A stretch of 64,000 nt of DNA from Blastococcus sp. TF02-8 (lineage in GTDB: Bacteria > Actinomycetota > Actinomycetes > Mycobacteriales > Geodermatophilaceae): the NCBI RefSeq assembly GCF_003319175.1, contig NZ_QOHK01000001.1:620001-684000 (forward strand), written 5' to 3'. The position numbers and the translations under genes were made by a program. Below, piece after piece: positions 18,028 through 27,227 of this stretch (position 1 is its first letter; every line of letters starts with the position of its first letter). The notes under the pieces are model-generated. The model was not told the origin of the DNA and searched no databases. It saw only the letters and a list, made by a program, of their open reading frames with translations.

Positions 18028-18753
18028 GTGAACGACCTCATCGACACGACGGAGATGTATCTCCGGACCATCTTCGAGCTGGAGGAGGAGGGCATCACGC
18101 CCCTCCGCGCCCGCATCGCCGAGCGCCTGCACCAGAGCGGCCCCACGGTCAGCCAGACGGTGGCCCGCATGGAGCGCGACGGCCTGCTCACCGTCGAGGG
18201 CGACCGCCACCTGCAGCTCTCCGACGAGGGCCGCCAGCTGGCCACCGCGGTCATGCGCAAGCACCGGCTGGCCGAGTGCCTGCTCGTCGACGTCATCGGC
18301 CTGGACTACGCCGACGTCCACGAGGAGGCCTGCCGCTGGGAGCACGTGATGAGCGAGGCCGTGGAGCGCCGGCTGCTGTCGCTGCTGGGCAACCCGACGG
18401 TGTCCCCCTTCGGCAACCCGATCCCGGGCCTGGACGCCCTGCGCGGCGAGGAGCCGCTCGGCGGTGAGACCTCGGCGGTCCTCGACTCCCTGACCCTGCT
18501 GTCCACGACGGCCACCGCGGAGGGGCGCCCGGTCGTGGTGCGCCGCATCAGCGAACAGCTCCAGGAGAACGCCGAGCTGCTGCGATCCCTGGCCGACCAC
18601 GGGGTGCGGCCCGGCGTGACCATGACCGCCCAGCTCGTCGAGGGCTCGGTCAGCCTGAACGGGTACGTGCTCCCGGTGGGCGTGGCCCAGCACATGTTCG
18701 TGAGCGCGGTGGACGAGGACCTCAGCCCGCTCGAGGCCGCTCCTCTGCTCTGA
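18028..18753 (+). CDS. ideR: Iron-dependent transcriptional repressor IdeR (DtxR family)
   Basis: A 241-residue metal-sensing repressor. An N-terminal winged helix (LHQSGPTVSQTVARME) is followed by a dimerisation/metal domain and a C-terminal SH3-like domain. Both metal sites are intact at exactly the DtxR/IdeR positions: Met10, Cys102, Glu105, His106 and His79, Glu83, His98. GTG 18028 follows GGAGGAG. A TAGACT box at 17998-18003 suggests a short leader. IdeR normally represses siderophore and iron-uptake genes and activates ferritins; none of those are in the window. In mycobacteria ideR directly follows sigB, whereas here pat-acuC lies between them. Confidence 0.93.
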   Translation: MNDLIDTTEMYLRTIFELEEEGITPLRARIAERLHQSGPTVSQTVARMERDGLLTVEGDRHLQLSDEGRQLATAVMRKHRLAECLLVDVIGLDYADVHEEACRWEHVMSEAVERRLLSLLGNPTVSPFGNPIPGLDALRGEEPLGGETSAVLDSLTLLSTTATAEGRPVVVRRISEQLQENAELLRSLADHGVRPGVTMTAQLVEGSVSLNGYVLPVGVAQHMFVSAVDEDLSPLEAAPLL

Positions 18754-18837
18754 CGGGTCGTCCGCTCCGACGGGCGGGGCGGGGCCGCTGCTCACTACGG
18801 TGGGCCGCGAACCGCTCCCCCGTGAAAGCAGGCCCCG

Positions 18838-20916
18838 GTGACGTCGTCCGCGCCCGCCCCCGCCGACCCAGTGTCGGAGCCGCCCGCGCCCAGTCCCTTC
18901 CACCGGCTGGCCGACTTCGTCGCGGTCCCCCGGATCGGCGCCCTCGCGCTGTCGCCGACCGGTCGGCTGGCCGTCTCGCTGGTCACCCTGGACCGGGAGG
19001 GCACGAAGTGGCAGTCCGCGCTGTGGGAGATCGATCCCGCGGGGCAGCGGCCCGCGCGCCGGTTGACCCGCAGTGCGCCGGGTGAGTCCTCGCCGGCCTG
19101 GCTCCCCGACGGTTCGCTGCTGTTCACCTCCGCACGACCCGACCCCGGCGCGGCCCCCGCGGACGAGCCGAAGCCGGCCCTGTGGCGGCTGCCGGCCGGC
19201 GGCGGCGAGGCCACGCCGGTCCTGACCCGCCCTGGCGGGGTCGGCGGCTTCGCCGTGGCGGCCGACAGCGGCGACGTGGTCGTCGTCTCCTCGACCCTCC
19301 CGGGCGGCGCGGACGCCGCGGCGGACGAGGAGCGGCGCAAGGCCCGCAAGGACGCCGGGGTGTCGGCGATCCTGCACGAGGCCTACCCCGTCCGGTACTG
19401 GGACCACGACCTGGGGCCGGCGGCGCCGCACGTCTTCTGGGCCGGCCGGCTGCCGCTGGACGAGGAACCGACCGGGCCGGCCGCGGTCGAGCTGCGCGAC
19501 CTGACCCCCGACGCCCGGCCGCCCAGCGGCGCGGGTGAGGAGGTCGTCCTCTCCCCCGACGGCCGGCTGCTGGCGCGGACCGAGGACGTTCCCGACGGGC
19601 CGGCCGGGCGGCGGAGCCGGCTGGTGCTCACCGAGACCACCTCCCGGGAGACCCGCGTGCTGGTCGACGACCCGCTCGCCGACGTCTACGGCGCCGCCTT
19701 CTCCCCCGACGGCACCCGCCTGGTGTGCGTGCGGGAGTCGATGTCGACCTACGCCGAGCCGCCGGACTACACGCTGCTGCTCGTGGACGTCGCCGACGGC
19801 ACCGCTCGTGACCTCACCCCGGAGGTCGACCGCTGGCCCAGTGCCCCCCAGTTCGCCGCCGACGGGCGGGCCGTCTACTTCCTCGCCGACGAGCGGGGCC
19901 GCCACTCGCTGTTCCGGGTCGAGGTGGACGGCGGCGCACCGGTGCGGCTCACCGGCGACGGCGCGTACAGCGACCTGCAGGTGGCCCGCGACGGCAGCGC
20001 CCTGTTCGCGCTGCGCTCTGCCTACGACTCGCCTCCCGTGCCGGTCCGCCTGGACCCAGCGGCCCCGATGCAGGAGCCGGAACCGCTGCCGAGCCCGGCG
20101 ACGATCGAGCAGCTGCCGGGCACGCTGCACGAGTTCACGACCTCCGCGGCCGACGGCGCCGAGGTGCAGTCGTGGCTCGTGCTGCCCGAGGGTGCCTCGG
20201 CGGAGTCGCCGGCGCCGCTGGTGCTGTGGGTGCACGGCGGCCCGCTGATGAGCTGGAACTCCTGGTCGTGGCGCTGGTGCCCGTGGGTGCTGGCCGCCCG
20301 GGGCTACGCGGTGCTGCTCCCCAACCCGGCGCTCTCCCAGGGCTTCGGCCAGGACTTCGTGCGCCGTGGCTGGGGCGAGTGGGGCGAGACGCCCTACACC
20401 GACCTGATGGCCGCGGTGGACGCCGCCGAGCAGCGCCCGGAGATCGACGGGACCCGCACCGCGGCCATGGGCGGCTCGTTCGGCGGTTATATGGCCAACT
20501 GGATCGCCACCCAGACCGACCGCTTCAAGGCGATCGTCACCCACGCCAGCCTGTGGAACCTGGAGGGCTTCCTCGGCACCACGGACGCGGCGTACTACTG
20601 GGAGAAGGAGTGGGGCGACCCGCTCACCGACCCCAAGCGCTACGAGCAGAACTCGCCGCACCGCTTCGCCGACGCGATCCGCACGCCGATGCTGGTGATC
20701 CACGGGGACAAGGACTACCGCGTGCCCATCGGCGAGGGGCTGGCCCTCTGGTACGCCCTCCAGCGGCGTGGGGTCCCGTCGAAGTTCCTGTACTTCCCGG
20801 ACGAGAACCACTGGGTGCTCACCCCGGGCAACAGCCAGGTCTGGTACGAGACGGTGCTCGCCTTCCTGGCCGAGCACGTGCTCGGCGAGGAGTGGCGGCG
20901 CCCCGGACTCGTCTGA
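18838..20916 (+). CDS. S9 family prolyl oligopeptidase-like serine peptidase
   Basis: A 692-residue protein with an N-terminal beta-propeller built from WD40-like TolB segments (ALSPTGRLAVSL, VVLSPDGRLLAR, AFSPDGTRLVC, PQFAADGRAVYF) and a C-terminal alpha/beta-hydrolase. The catalytic triad is visible: Ser547 in GGSFGGYMANW, Asp626 in HGDKDYRVPI and His658 in DENHWV. No signal peptide, so probably cytoplasmic. It resembles acylaminoacyl peptidases and dipeptidyl peptidases of the S9C group. GTG 18838 is the first start; the N-terminal ~20 residues are Pro/Ala-rich and not conserved in type. Gene stands alone between ideR and a convergent DUF4192 gene. Confidence 0.9.
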   Translation: MTSSAPAPADPVSEPPAPSPFHRLADFVAVPRIGALALSPTGRLAVSLVTLDREGTKWQSALWEIDPAGQRPARRLTRSAPGESSPAWLPDGSLLFTSARPDPGAAPADEPKPALWRLPAGGGEATPVLTRPGGVGGFAVAADSGDVVVVSSTLPGGADAAADEERRKARKDAGVSAILHEAYPVRYWDHDLGPAAPHVFWAGRLPLDEEPTGPAAVELRDLTPDARPPSGAGEEVVLSPDGRLLARTEDVPDGPAGRRSRLVLTETTSRETRVLVDDPLADVYGAAFSPDGTRLVCVRESMSTYAEPPDYTLLLVDVADGTARDLTPEVDRWPSAPQFAADGRAVYFLADERGRHSLFRVEVDGGAPVRLTGDGAYSDLQVARDGSALFALRSAYDSPPVPVRLDPAAPMQEPEPLPSPATIEQLPGTLHEFTTSAADGAEVQSWLVLPEGASAESPAPLVLWVHGGPLMSWNSWSWRWCPWVLAARGYAVLLPNPALSQGFGQDFVRRGWGEWGETPYTDLMAAVDAAEQRPEIDGTRTAAMGGSFGGYMANWIATQTDRFKAIVTHASLWNLEGFLGTTDAAYYWEKEWGDPLTDPKRYEQNSPHRFADAIRTPMLVIHGDKDYRVPIGEGLALWYALQRRGVPSKFLYFPDENHWVLTPGNSQVWYETVLAFLAEHVLGEEWRRPGLV

Positions 20917-20928
20917 CACCGGCGGCGG

Positions 20929-22008
20929 TCACAGCCGGTCCACGGCCTGCCGGACCAGCTGCCGGAGGTCGCCGGGGGTCAGGCAGGCGTCGAGCCCGTC
21001 GCGCAGCAGTCTGGCCAGCGTGCAGCCGGGGTCGCTGTCCAGCGCGCGGTCGAGTGCCACGTTGGCCATGGCGCCGTCGCCGCGCAGCCACACGCTGACC
21101 GCCAGCAGGGTCGCCGGCCCGGCGTCCAGCGGCGGCACCCCGCGCCGGGTGCACTCGGTCCAGAGCGCCTCCGCGGCGGCCGCGTCGTCGCCGAGCGCGA
21201 GGGAGAGCGCCCGGTCGCGCACGCGACCGTCCCGCAGCGCCCACAGCACCGCGGCCAGCTCGTCGTCCGGCAGCGGGACCGATGGCTCGCCCGGGCGGCA
21301 GCGGGCCACCGCCTCGAGGACCGCCGTCCACGCCTCCTCGGTCGAGCCGGTCCAGCCGACCTCCCGGGCCCGGGCCGCCCGCTCCGAGGCCACCCGGACG
21401 CAGGCAGCGCGCACGCCGCTCCGTTCGCCCGGCGACGGGTCGAGCCGGGCCGCGAGGGCTGCTCGGTCCGCGGCCAGGACCTGTCCGGTGGTGACCGCGG
21501 CCGCCGCCAGCGCGCTCACCCCGCGGGGCACCGGCGTGCCCGCCCCCGGCAGGCAGCAGGGACAGGGGCAGCCGTAGGACCACCACCGGCCACCCCGCAC
21601 CAGCAGCACGTCCCGCACCGCGATGTCCGCCGCCGTGAGCCGCAGGACCAGCGCGTGCACCACCGCCCGGTGCGGCAGCGCCGCCCGGTCCGGGCCCACG
21701 TCCTGGTCCCGGTCATCGAGCAGGTCGGGCTCCTCGGAGACGACGACCACCACGGCCGCCTTGGGCCGGTCGGTGCGCAGGCTCCGGGTCAGCAGGGTCG
21801 CCGCCGCCATGGCGTGGTGCGCGTGCGGCAGGTCCGCCCGGACGGTCAGCCCGACCCGCCCTCCGCTGGGCCCGCCGAGACCGATGAGCACCACCGACTC
21901 GCGGGGGTGGAAACCGAGCAGGTGCGGCAGTGCGGCCGCGATCTCACCCGGATCGGAGATCCGCACCTCGGGTCGGTCGGATGCGGGCTGGTCGGTGGAC
22001 GTGTCCAT
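20929..22008 (-). CDS. DUF4192 domain protein
   Basis: A 359-residue protein of the actinobacterial DUF4192 family, recognised from the N-terminal block ISDPGEIAAALPHLLGFHPRESVVLIGL followed by GRVGLTVRADLP. It also contains a CPCPCC cluster about 150 residues in that could bind metal. C-terminal half is helical and resembles a repeat scaffold (WTECTRRGVPPLDAGPATLLAVSVWLRGDGAMANVALDRAL). Function is unknown. ATG 22006-22008 with AGGG upstream is preferred to a GTG 24 bases earlier. It ends 12 bp from the convergent peptidase gene. Confidence 0.8.
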   Translation of the reverse strand: MDTSTDQPASDRPEVRISDPGEIAAALPHLLGFHPRESVVLIGLGGPSGGRVGLTVRADLPHAHHAMAAATLLTRSLRTDRPKAAVVVVVSEEPDLLDDRDQDVGPDRAALPHRAVVHALVLRLTAADIAVRDVLLVRGGRWWSYGCPCPCCLPGAGTPVPRGVSALAAAAVTTGQVLAADRAALAARLDPSPGERSGVRAACVRVASERAARAREVGWTGSTEEAWTAVLEAVARCRPGEPSVPLPDDELAAVLWALRDGRVRDRALSLALGDDAAAAEALWTECTRRGVPPLDAGPATLLAVSVWLRGDGAMANVALDRALDSDPGCTLARLLRDGLDACLTPGDLRQLVRQAVDRL

Positions 22009-22092
22009 GCACCGACCCTGTCCGAGGTGCACGCGCGGGCCCCAGGCCTCCGGTCGATCTGTGGACGCGACCGCCGGCTGTGGACGGGCCGC

Positions 22093-22833
22093 TCAGCCGA
22101 GGGCGTCGGCCTGGGTGTCGAAGGCCTTCCGGAGCAGGTCGGCGAAAGCGGTCTGGTCGATCCCGGCGCCCGCCTGGGTCGGGTCGGCGACGATCGTCAG
22201 CAGCACCAGCAGCCGGTCGCCGTCCTCCACCGCGCCGATGACCGTGGGCACGGAGACCTGCATGCCGTCCGGGCCGGTGACGACGGTGGTGTAGCGGACC
22301 AGCGCCGAGCCGTCCCCGAGCTCGTCGACGGGCAGGGTCTCGAAGGAGATCGAGGCCTGCCCCAGCTCGGGCAGCGTGACCTGCGCCTGCGGGCAGCGCT
22401 CCGCCGCCTGCCCGAGCTGCTCGACGGCGTCCTCCAGCGGGCCGCCGCGGATCAGCATCTCCACCGTGGCGGTGCCCCCCGAGGTGGCGCTCACCGCCGC
22501 GACGTCGTCGAAGTCCTCCAGATCCGGCTGCGTGCCCTCCACCGCCGCGCGGCAGCTCTCGGGCTGGATGTCGGCGTCCTCCGTGCCGGCCGCCAGGCCC
22601 GCCCCCTGGGCGAGCTGCTCCGGCGAGACCGCCACGACGGTGGCACCGGGTCCGAACGCCTCGGCCGGCAGCAGCCCCGAGGCCAGGTCGGGCGCCTCCG
22701 TCTCCGACGCGGGAGCGGCCGACGACGAGGCCGCGGCGCCGTCGGACCCGTCGTCCCCACCGCACCCGGACAGCAGGGTGACGCCGGCCAGCCCGGCGAC
22801 CAGGACGGCGGGCAGCCGGTGCGCGAGGACCAT
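22093..22833 (-). CDS. Putative lipoprotein, unknown function
   Basis: About 246 residues. A short N-terminal hydrophobic segment ends in a lipobox (VTLLSGC), followed by a Gly/Asp/Ser/Ala linker and a folded domain from about residue 50. Expected to be lipid-anchored outside the membrane. The domain has two cysteines (ESCRAAVEG and ERCPQAQVTL) that may form a disulfide, and resembles extracytoplasmic sensor domains of actinobacterial kinases, but I cannot place it in a family. GTG 22842 is an alternative start. It is the first of two unrelated minus-strand genes downstream of the GT4 promoter region. Confidence 0.7.
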   Translation of the reverse strand: MVLAHRLPAVLVAGLAGVTLLSGCGGDDGSDGAAASSSAAPASETEAPDLASGLLPAEAFGPGATVVAVSPEQLAQGAGLAAGTEDADIQPESCRAAVEGTQPDLEDFDDVAAVSATSGGTATVEMLIRGGPLEDAVEQLGQAAERCPQAQVTLPELGQASISFETLPVDELGDGSALVRYTTVVTGPDGMQVSVPTVIGAVEDGDRLLVLLTIVADPTQAGAGIDQTAFADLLRKAFDTQADALG

Positions 22834-22874
22834 GCCGGGCACGGTAGCCGCTGGACGGCCGCGGTGGCGGGGGC

Positions 22875-23168
22875 TCAGATCTCGTACTGGACCGAGCTGC
22901 GGGCGGCGAGGATCGGCCGCACGTGGTCGGCGATGACCTGCAGGTGCACCGGGTCCTGCCGGTAGCGGAGGAAGGCGTCGGTGTCGGGGAACTCGGCCAC
23001 CAGCACGGCGTCCGCGTTCCCCTCGACGAGCCCGGCGTCCTCGGCCACCACGAAGGAGCTCATGCCGCCGACCGTGTGCGGGAGCTCGCGCAGAGCGCCG
23101 AGCGTGGTCGCACGACGCTCGGCGTCGGCGTCCGGGGACCAGGTGAAGACCACGACGTGACGGATCAT
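22875..23168 (-). CDS. Dabb family (stress-responsive A/B barrel) protein
   Basis: A 97-residue ferredoxin-like A+B barrel protein. It has the typical start MIRHVVVFTWSPDA, the central VAEFPDTDAFLRYRQDPVHLQVIADHVRPI, and a short C-terminal strand. Dabb proteins form dimers; some are cyclases (olivetolic acid cyclase), most are unassigned. ATG 23166-23168 has AAGGTGA four bases upstream. It is divergent from the GT4 operon with an 82-bp gap. Confidence 0.82.
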   Translation of the reverse strand: MIRHVVVFTWSPDADAERRATTLGALRELPHTVGGMSSFVVAEDAGLVEGNADAVLVAEFPDTDAFLRYRQDPVHLQVIADHVRPILAARSSVQYEI

Positions 23169-23250
23169 GGGGTCACCTTGCCAGCCCCGACCGGGTGGCA
23201 CCGCCCGGCTGGCGTCCGGCGTCCGCGCGCGGCTGGCTAGAGTCCGGCGC

Positions 23251-24504
23251 ATGGGACGGTCGTTGCGCATCGCACTGCTGTCCTACCGGAGCAAGCCGCA
23301 CGGCGGTGGCCAGGGCGTCTACGTCCGCGCGCTCTCCCGGGAGCTGGCCGAGCTGGGGCACCGCGTGGAGGTCCTCAGCGGCCAGCCCTACCCGGAGCTC
23401 GACGAGGGGGTACCGCTCACCCGGGTGCCGAGCCTGGACCTGTACCGCGAACCGGACCCGTTCCGCACGCCGCGACCGTCGGAGTTCCGCGACTGGATCG
23501 ACGTCGCCGAGTGGGCCACGATGTGCACGGCCGGCTTCCCCGAGCCGCTGACCTTCAGCCTCCGCGCCGCCCGGCAGCTCCTCCCCCGCCGGGGCGAGTT
23601 CGACATCGTGCACGACAACCAGTCGCTCGGGTACGGCCTGCTCCAGCTCGTGCGGGCGGGGCTGCCGACCGTGGCCACCGTGCACCACCCCATCGCGATC
23701 GACCGCGCCCTCGAGCTGGACGCCGCGACGAGCCTGCGCCGCAAGCTCACGCTGCGCCGCTGGTACGCCTTCACCGGCATGCAGTCGCGCGTGGTGCAGC
23801 GGCTCGACGGGGTCACCACCGTCTCGGAGAACTCCCGCCGCGACATCACCACGCACATGGGTCTGGCTCCCGGGCGCATGGAGGTCATCCCGGTCGGCAT
23901 CGACCCCGACCGGCTGACCCCCCCGCCGGACGACCAGCCGCGCGACTCCGACTCCATCCTCGCGATCACCAGCGCCGACGTGCCCCTCAAGGGCCTGGTG
24001 CACCTGCTGGAGGCGCTGGCCAAGCTGCGCACCGAGCGCCCCGTCCGGCTCACCGTCGTCGGCACCGCCCGGCCCGGCGGTCCCGCCGAGGCCGCGCTGG
24101 ACCGGCTCGGGCTCCGCGACGCCGTCCGCTTCACCGGCCCGGTGCCCGAGGCGGAACTGATCTCGCTGCTCCAGCGCGCCACCCTGCTGGCCATCCCGTC
24201 GCTGTACGAGGGCTTCTCGCTCCCGGCCATCGAGGCGATGGCCTGCGCGACGCCGCTGGTCACCACCGACGCCGGGGCCCTGCCCGAGGTGGTGGGCACC
24301 AAGGCCGGGCTGCGCGCCAGGGCCGGTGACGTCGGCGAGCTGACGGCCGCGCTCAAGCTGGTCCTCGACTCCCCGAACCTGGCCGAGCAGCTGGGCCGCG
24401 CCGGCCGGCGGCGCGCCCTGGACACCTTCACCTGGCGGGCCACGGCCGAGCGCACCGCCGCGTGGTACGAGCAGACCCTCGAGCGGAAGGGGCGGCCTTG
24501 CTGA
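23251..24504 (+). CDS. GT4-family glycosyltransferase
   Basis: A 417-residue GT-B fold enzyme. Motifs: an N-terminal Gly-rich loop (SKPHGGGQGVYVRALSRELAELGH), an acceptor-domain VHHPIAIDRAL, and the donor-binding C-terminal EGFSLPAIEAMACATPLVTTDAGALPEVVG with the E-x7-E pair of GT4 enzymes. Donor and acceptor are unknown. ATG 23251 is chosen; a TAGAGT box at 23238-23243 ends seven bases before it, which suggests a leaderless transcript starting the five-gene operon. The end overlaps the methyltransferase gene by seven bases. A longer frame from 23167 only adds antisense of the Dabb leader. Confidence 0.9.
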   Translation: MGRSLRIALLSYRSKPHGGGQGVYVRALSRELAELGHRVEVLSGQPYPELDEGVPLTRVPSLDLYREPDPFRTPRPSEFRDWIDVAEWATMCTAGFPEPLTFSLRAARQLLPRRGEFDIVHDNQSLGYGLLQLVRAGLPTVATVHHPIAIDRALELDAATSLRRKLTLRRWYAFTGMQSRVVQRLDGVTTVSENSRRDITTHMGLAPGRMEVIPVGIDPDRLTPPPDDQPRDSDSILAITSADVPLKGLVHLLEALAKLRTERPVRLTVVGTARPGGPAEAALDRLGLRDAVRFTGPVPEAELISLLQRATLLAIPSLYEGFSLPAIEAMACATPLVTTDAGALPEVVGTKAGLRARAGDVGELTAALKLVLDSPNLAEQLGRAGRRRALDTFTWRATAERTAAWYEQTLERKGRPC

Positions 24505-25280
24505 CCGTCGACTACGACCTGCTGGACCTGCGCCCGGGGATGACCGTCCTCGACCTGGGCTGCGGCGAGGGCCGGCACGCCTTCGAGGCCTACCGCCGCG
24601 GCGCGCGAGTCGTCGCCGTCGACTGGGGCCAGCACGAGGTCGAGACGACGAAGCGCTGGCTGGGTGCCATCGCCGAGGCCGGCGAGGCCCCCGGGAGCGG
24701 CCGGTACGAGGTCGTGCGGGGCGACCTGCTGCACCTGCCCTTCCCCGACGCGAGCGTCGACCGGGTCATGGCCTCGGAGGTGCTCGAGCACATCCCGGAC
24801 GACGCGACGGCGATGCGCGAGATCTTCCGCGTGCTCAAGCCGGGCGGCCGCGCCGTCGTCACCGTTCCCCGCTACGGCCCCGAGCGGGTCTGCTGGGCGC
24901 TGTCGGACGAGTACCACGCCAACGAGGGCGGGCACATCCGCATCTACCGCGGCGACGTGCTGCGCGCCCGGCTGGCGACCGCAGGGCTGGTCCCGGGGAG
25001 GAGCCACCACGCCCACGCCCTGCACGCCCCGTTCTGGTGGCTCAAGTGCGCGGTGGGCGTCGAGAAGGACTCCGCCCTGGTGCGCGCCTACCACCGGCTC
25101 CTCGTGTGGGACCTGACCCACCGCCCGCTGGTGACCCGCCTGGCGGAGAAGGTCCTCGACCCGGTCATCGGCAAGAGCTTCGTGGTCTACGCGGACAAGC
25201 CGGCCGGCGGGGGGACCGACCTCCGGACGGGGGCGTTCGGCGTCGCCGAGGGGCGGGAGCGGTCCGCTGCCACCCGCTGA
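24498..25280 (+). CDS. Class I SAM-dependent methyltransferase
   Basis: A 260-residue Rossmann methyltransferase with motif I VLDLGCGEGRHAFEAYRRGA, the acidic residue VVAVDWGQ, FPDASVDRVMASEVLEHIPDD and the post-motif LKPGGRAVVTVPRYGPERV. The substrate is not indicated; similarity is to UbiE/COQ5-like small-molecule methylases. Start chosen is TTG 24498, which has GGAAGGGG at 24485-24492 and overlaps the GT4 stop by seven bases; ATG 24462 lies deeper inside the GT4 gene. Its end overlaps the probable CTG start of the next gene. Confidence 0.86.
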   Translation: MLTVDYDLLDLRPGMTVLDLGCGEGRHAFEAYRRGARVVAVDWGQHEVETTKRWLGAIAEAGEAPGSGRYEVVRGDLLHLPFPDASVDRVMASEVLEHIPDDATAMREIFRVLKPGGRAVVTVPRYGPERVCWALSDEYHANEGGHIRIYRGDVLRARLATAGLVPGRSHHAHALHAPFWWLKCAVGVEKDSALVRAYHRLLVWDLTHRPLVTRLAEKVLDPVIGKSFVVYADKPAGGGTDLRTGAFGVAEGRERSAATR

Positions 25281-26376
25281 CCGGTCCGCGTTCCTGCCGG
25301 AGCTCCCCGGCGCGCTGACCGCCGACCAGGTCCGGGAGACCGTCGGGTGGATCGCCTCGCAGCAGGACCCCGACGGAGCGCTGCCCTGGTCCACCGGAGG
25401 TCAGCTGGACCCGTGGGACTCCGTCGAGGCCGCCATGGCGCTCGACGTCGGCGGGGAGCACGGCCGCGCCGGCGCGGCCTACCGCTGGCTGGCCGGGCGC
25501 CAGCGGCCCGACGGGAGCTGGGCGGCCGAGTACCGCGACGGCGCCGAGACCGCTCCCGCGGCCGAGAGCAACCACGCGGGCTACCTCGCCGTCGGGGTGT
25601 GGCACTCCTGGCTGGTCAGCGGCGACGAGGAGCTGCTCGTCGACGTGTGGCCCGCCGTCCGGCGCGGGCTGGACCTCGTCACCCGCATGCAGCTGCCCGG
25701 CGGGGCGATCGGCTGGGCGCTGCGCCCGGACGGGACACCGGACGACCTCGCGCTGCTGACCGGCAACGCCAGCCTCTTCCAGGCGCTGCGCTGCGGCCTG
25801 GCCCTCGCCGAGCTGACCGGAGAGGCCCAGCCGGACTGGGAGATCGCCGTCGGCGACTTGGGCACCGCGCTCCGGGAGCGCCCGGAGGCCTTCGCCGACC
25901 GGTCCCGGTTCTCGATGGACTGGTACTACCCGGTGCTCGGCGGCGCGCTCACCGGTGCGGCCGCCGAGGAACGGCTGGCCGCCTCCTGGGACACCTTCGT
26001 CGTCCCGGGCCTGGGCATCCGCTGCGTGTCGGACCGGCCGTGGGTGACCGGGGCGGAGACCTGCGAGCTGGCCCTCGCGCTGGCCGCGGCCGGCCGCCCC
26101 GACGACGCCGCCGAGCAGGTGGCGGCGATGCAGCACCTGCGCCACGACGACGGCTCCTACTGGACCGGCTTCGTCTTCGCCGACGACGCCCGCTGGCCGA
26201 TCGAGCGGACCACGTGGACGGCGGGGGCCGTGGTGCTGGCGGCCGACGCCGTCTCCCGGGCGACGGCGGGCTCCGACGTCTTCGCGGCGCAGGCGGAGCT
26301 GCCCGGTGCCGGGCTGCCGGATCCGAGCGGATCGACCGGTTCGCTGACGGGAGGTGCGGGCACGGTCCGACCGTGA
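25267..26376 (+). CDS. Prenyltransferase/terpene-cyclase-like alpha-alpha toroid protein, probable CTG start
   Basis: About 369 residues of an alpha-alpha toroid with the QDPDGALPWSTGGQLDPWDSVE and RQRPDGSWAAEY repeats typical of squalene/hopene-cyclase-like and prenyltransferase-like proteins, plus HDDGSYWTGFVF near the end. The first in-frame ATG is 25435, but the conserved repeat begins some 40 codons earlier without any ATG, GTG or TTG. CTG 25267, with GGGAG at 25255-25259, is the best start and overlaps the methyltransferase gene by 14 bases. No DxDD cyclase acid motif was seen, so cyclase activity is doubtful; it may be a lipid- or glycan-binding/processing partner. Confidence 0.75.
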   Translation: MPPADRSAFLPELPGALTADQVRETVGWIASQQDPDGALPWSTGGQLDPWDSVEAAMALDVGGEHGRAGAAYRWLAGRQRPDGSWAAEYRDGAETAPAAESNHAGYLAVGVWHSWLVSGDEELLVDVWPAVRRGLDLVTRMQLPGGAIGWALRPDGTPDDLALLTGNASLFQALRCGLALAELTGEAQPDWEIAVGDLGTALRERPEAFADRSRFSMDWYYPVLGGALTGAAAEERLAASWDTFVVPGLGIRCVSDRPWVTGAETCELALALAAAGRPDDAAEQVAAMQHLRHDDGSYWTGFVFADDARWPIERTTWTAGAVVLAADAVSRATAGSDVFAAQAELPGAGLPDPSGSTGSLTGGAGTVRP

Positions 26377-27227
26377 CCCCACCCCGTTCTCCCGACGTCA
26401 CCGTCGTCGTCATGTCCCGCAACCGGCGGGAGGACCTGCTCAGCTCCCTCCCCCGGCACGAGGCGCCGGTGGTCCTGGTCGACAACGCCTCCACCGACGG
26501 CACCGTCGAGGCGGTGCGGGCGGCGCTGCCCGCGGTCACCGTCGTCCCGATGCCGGAGAACAGGGGGTCCTACGCCCGTACCGTCGGAGTGCGCCGCGCA
26601 GGGACGGAGTTCGTCGCCTTCGCCGACGACGACTCGTGGTGGGCACCCGGTGACCTGGCGCGGGCCGCGGCGGTCATGCGGGCGCACCCGCGCCTGGCCG
26701 TGCTGAACGCGCGCATCCTGGTGGGCCCCGAGGAACGGCTCGACCCGGTCTGCGCCGAGATGGCCGCCAGCCCGCTCGGCACCCCGCCGGACCTGCCCGG
26801 CCCGGCGCTGCTGGGGTTCGTCGCCTGCGGCGCGATGGTCCGCACCGAGGCGTTCCTCGCCGCTGGTGGCTTCGACCGGGTCGTGCGCTTCCCCGGCGAG
26901 GAGGAGCGGCTGGCCCTCGACCTGGCCGCCGCCGGCTGGGGCATGGCCTACGTCGACTCGGTGACCGTGCACCACCACCCCTCCCCCCGCCGGCACGCCC
27001 CGGAGCAGCGCCGGACGGCGATCTGGCGCAGCCGGGTGCTCACCGCGCTCATGCGCCGGCCCCTTCCCGAGGTGTTCGGCGTGGTCGTGGCGGCGCTGCG
27101 CGGCGGCGCGCCGGAGCGGCAGGGTCTCCTGCGCGCCCTGCCGGACGTGCCGGCGGCCCTGCGGCTGCGCCGTCCGGTACCAGCCGGCGTGCGGGAGCAG
27201 CTGCGCGTCCTGGCCGGTTCCCCGTGA
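26373..27227 (+). CDS. GT2-family glycosyltransferase
   Basis: A 284-residue GT-A fold enzyme: VTVVVMSRNRREDLL start, LVDNASTDGTVEAV (nucleotide-binding Asp), FVAFADDDSWWAPGD (metal-binding DDD) and GGFDRVVRFPGEEERLALDLAAAGW (acceptor-side acidic residues). GTG 26373 overlaps the previous stop in a GTGA. It is 45-50% alike by eye to the next gene, suggesting a tandem duplication followed by specialisation. Substrate unknown. Confidence 0.88.
   Translation: MTPPRSPDVTVVVMSRNRREDLLSSLPRHEAPVVLVDNASTDGTVEAVRAALPAVTVVPMPENRGSYARTVGVRRAGTEFVAFADDDSWWAPGDLARAAAVMRAHPRLAVLNARILVGPEERLDPVCAEMAASPLGTPPDLPGPALLGFVACGAMVRTEAFLAAGGFDRVVRFPGEEERLALDLAAAGWGMAYVDSVTVHHHPSPRRHAPEQRRTAIWRSRVLTALMRRPLPEVFGVVVAALRGGAPERQGLLRALPDVPAALRLRRPVPAGVREQLRVLAGSP

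Noticed and set aside
17233..20919. 1228-codon open frame on the minus strand, and similar long antisense frames (for example 8729-11971, 44352-47801, 60096-62357)
   Set aside because: These run opposite to well-supported genes with clear domains. High GC suppresses stop codons on the antisense strand, and the translations are low-complexity with no domains or start signals.
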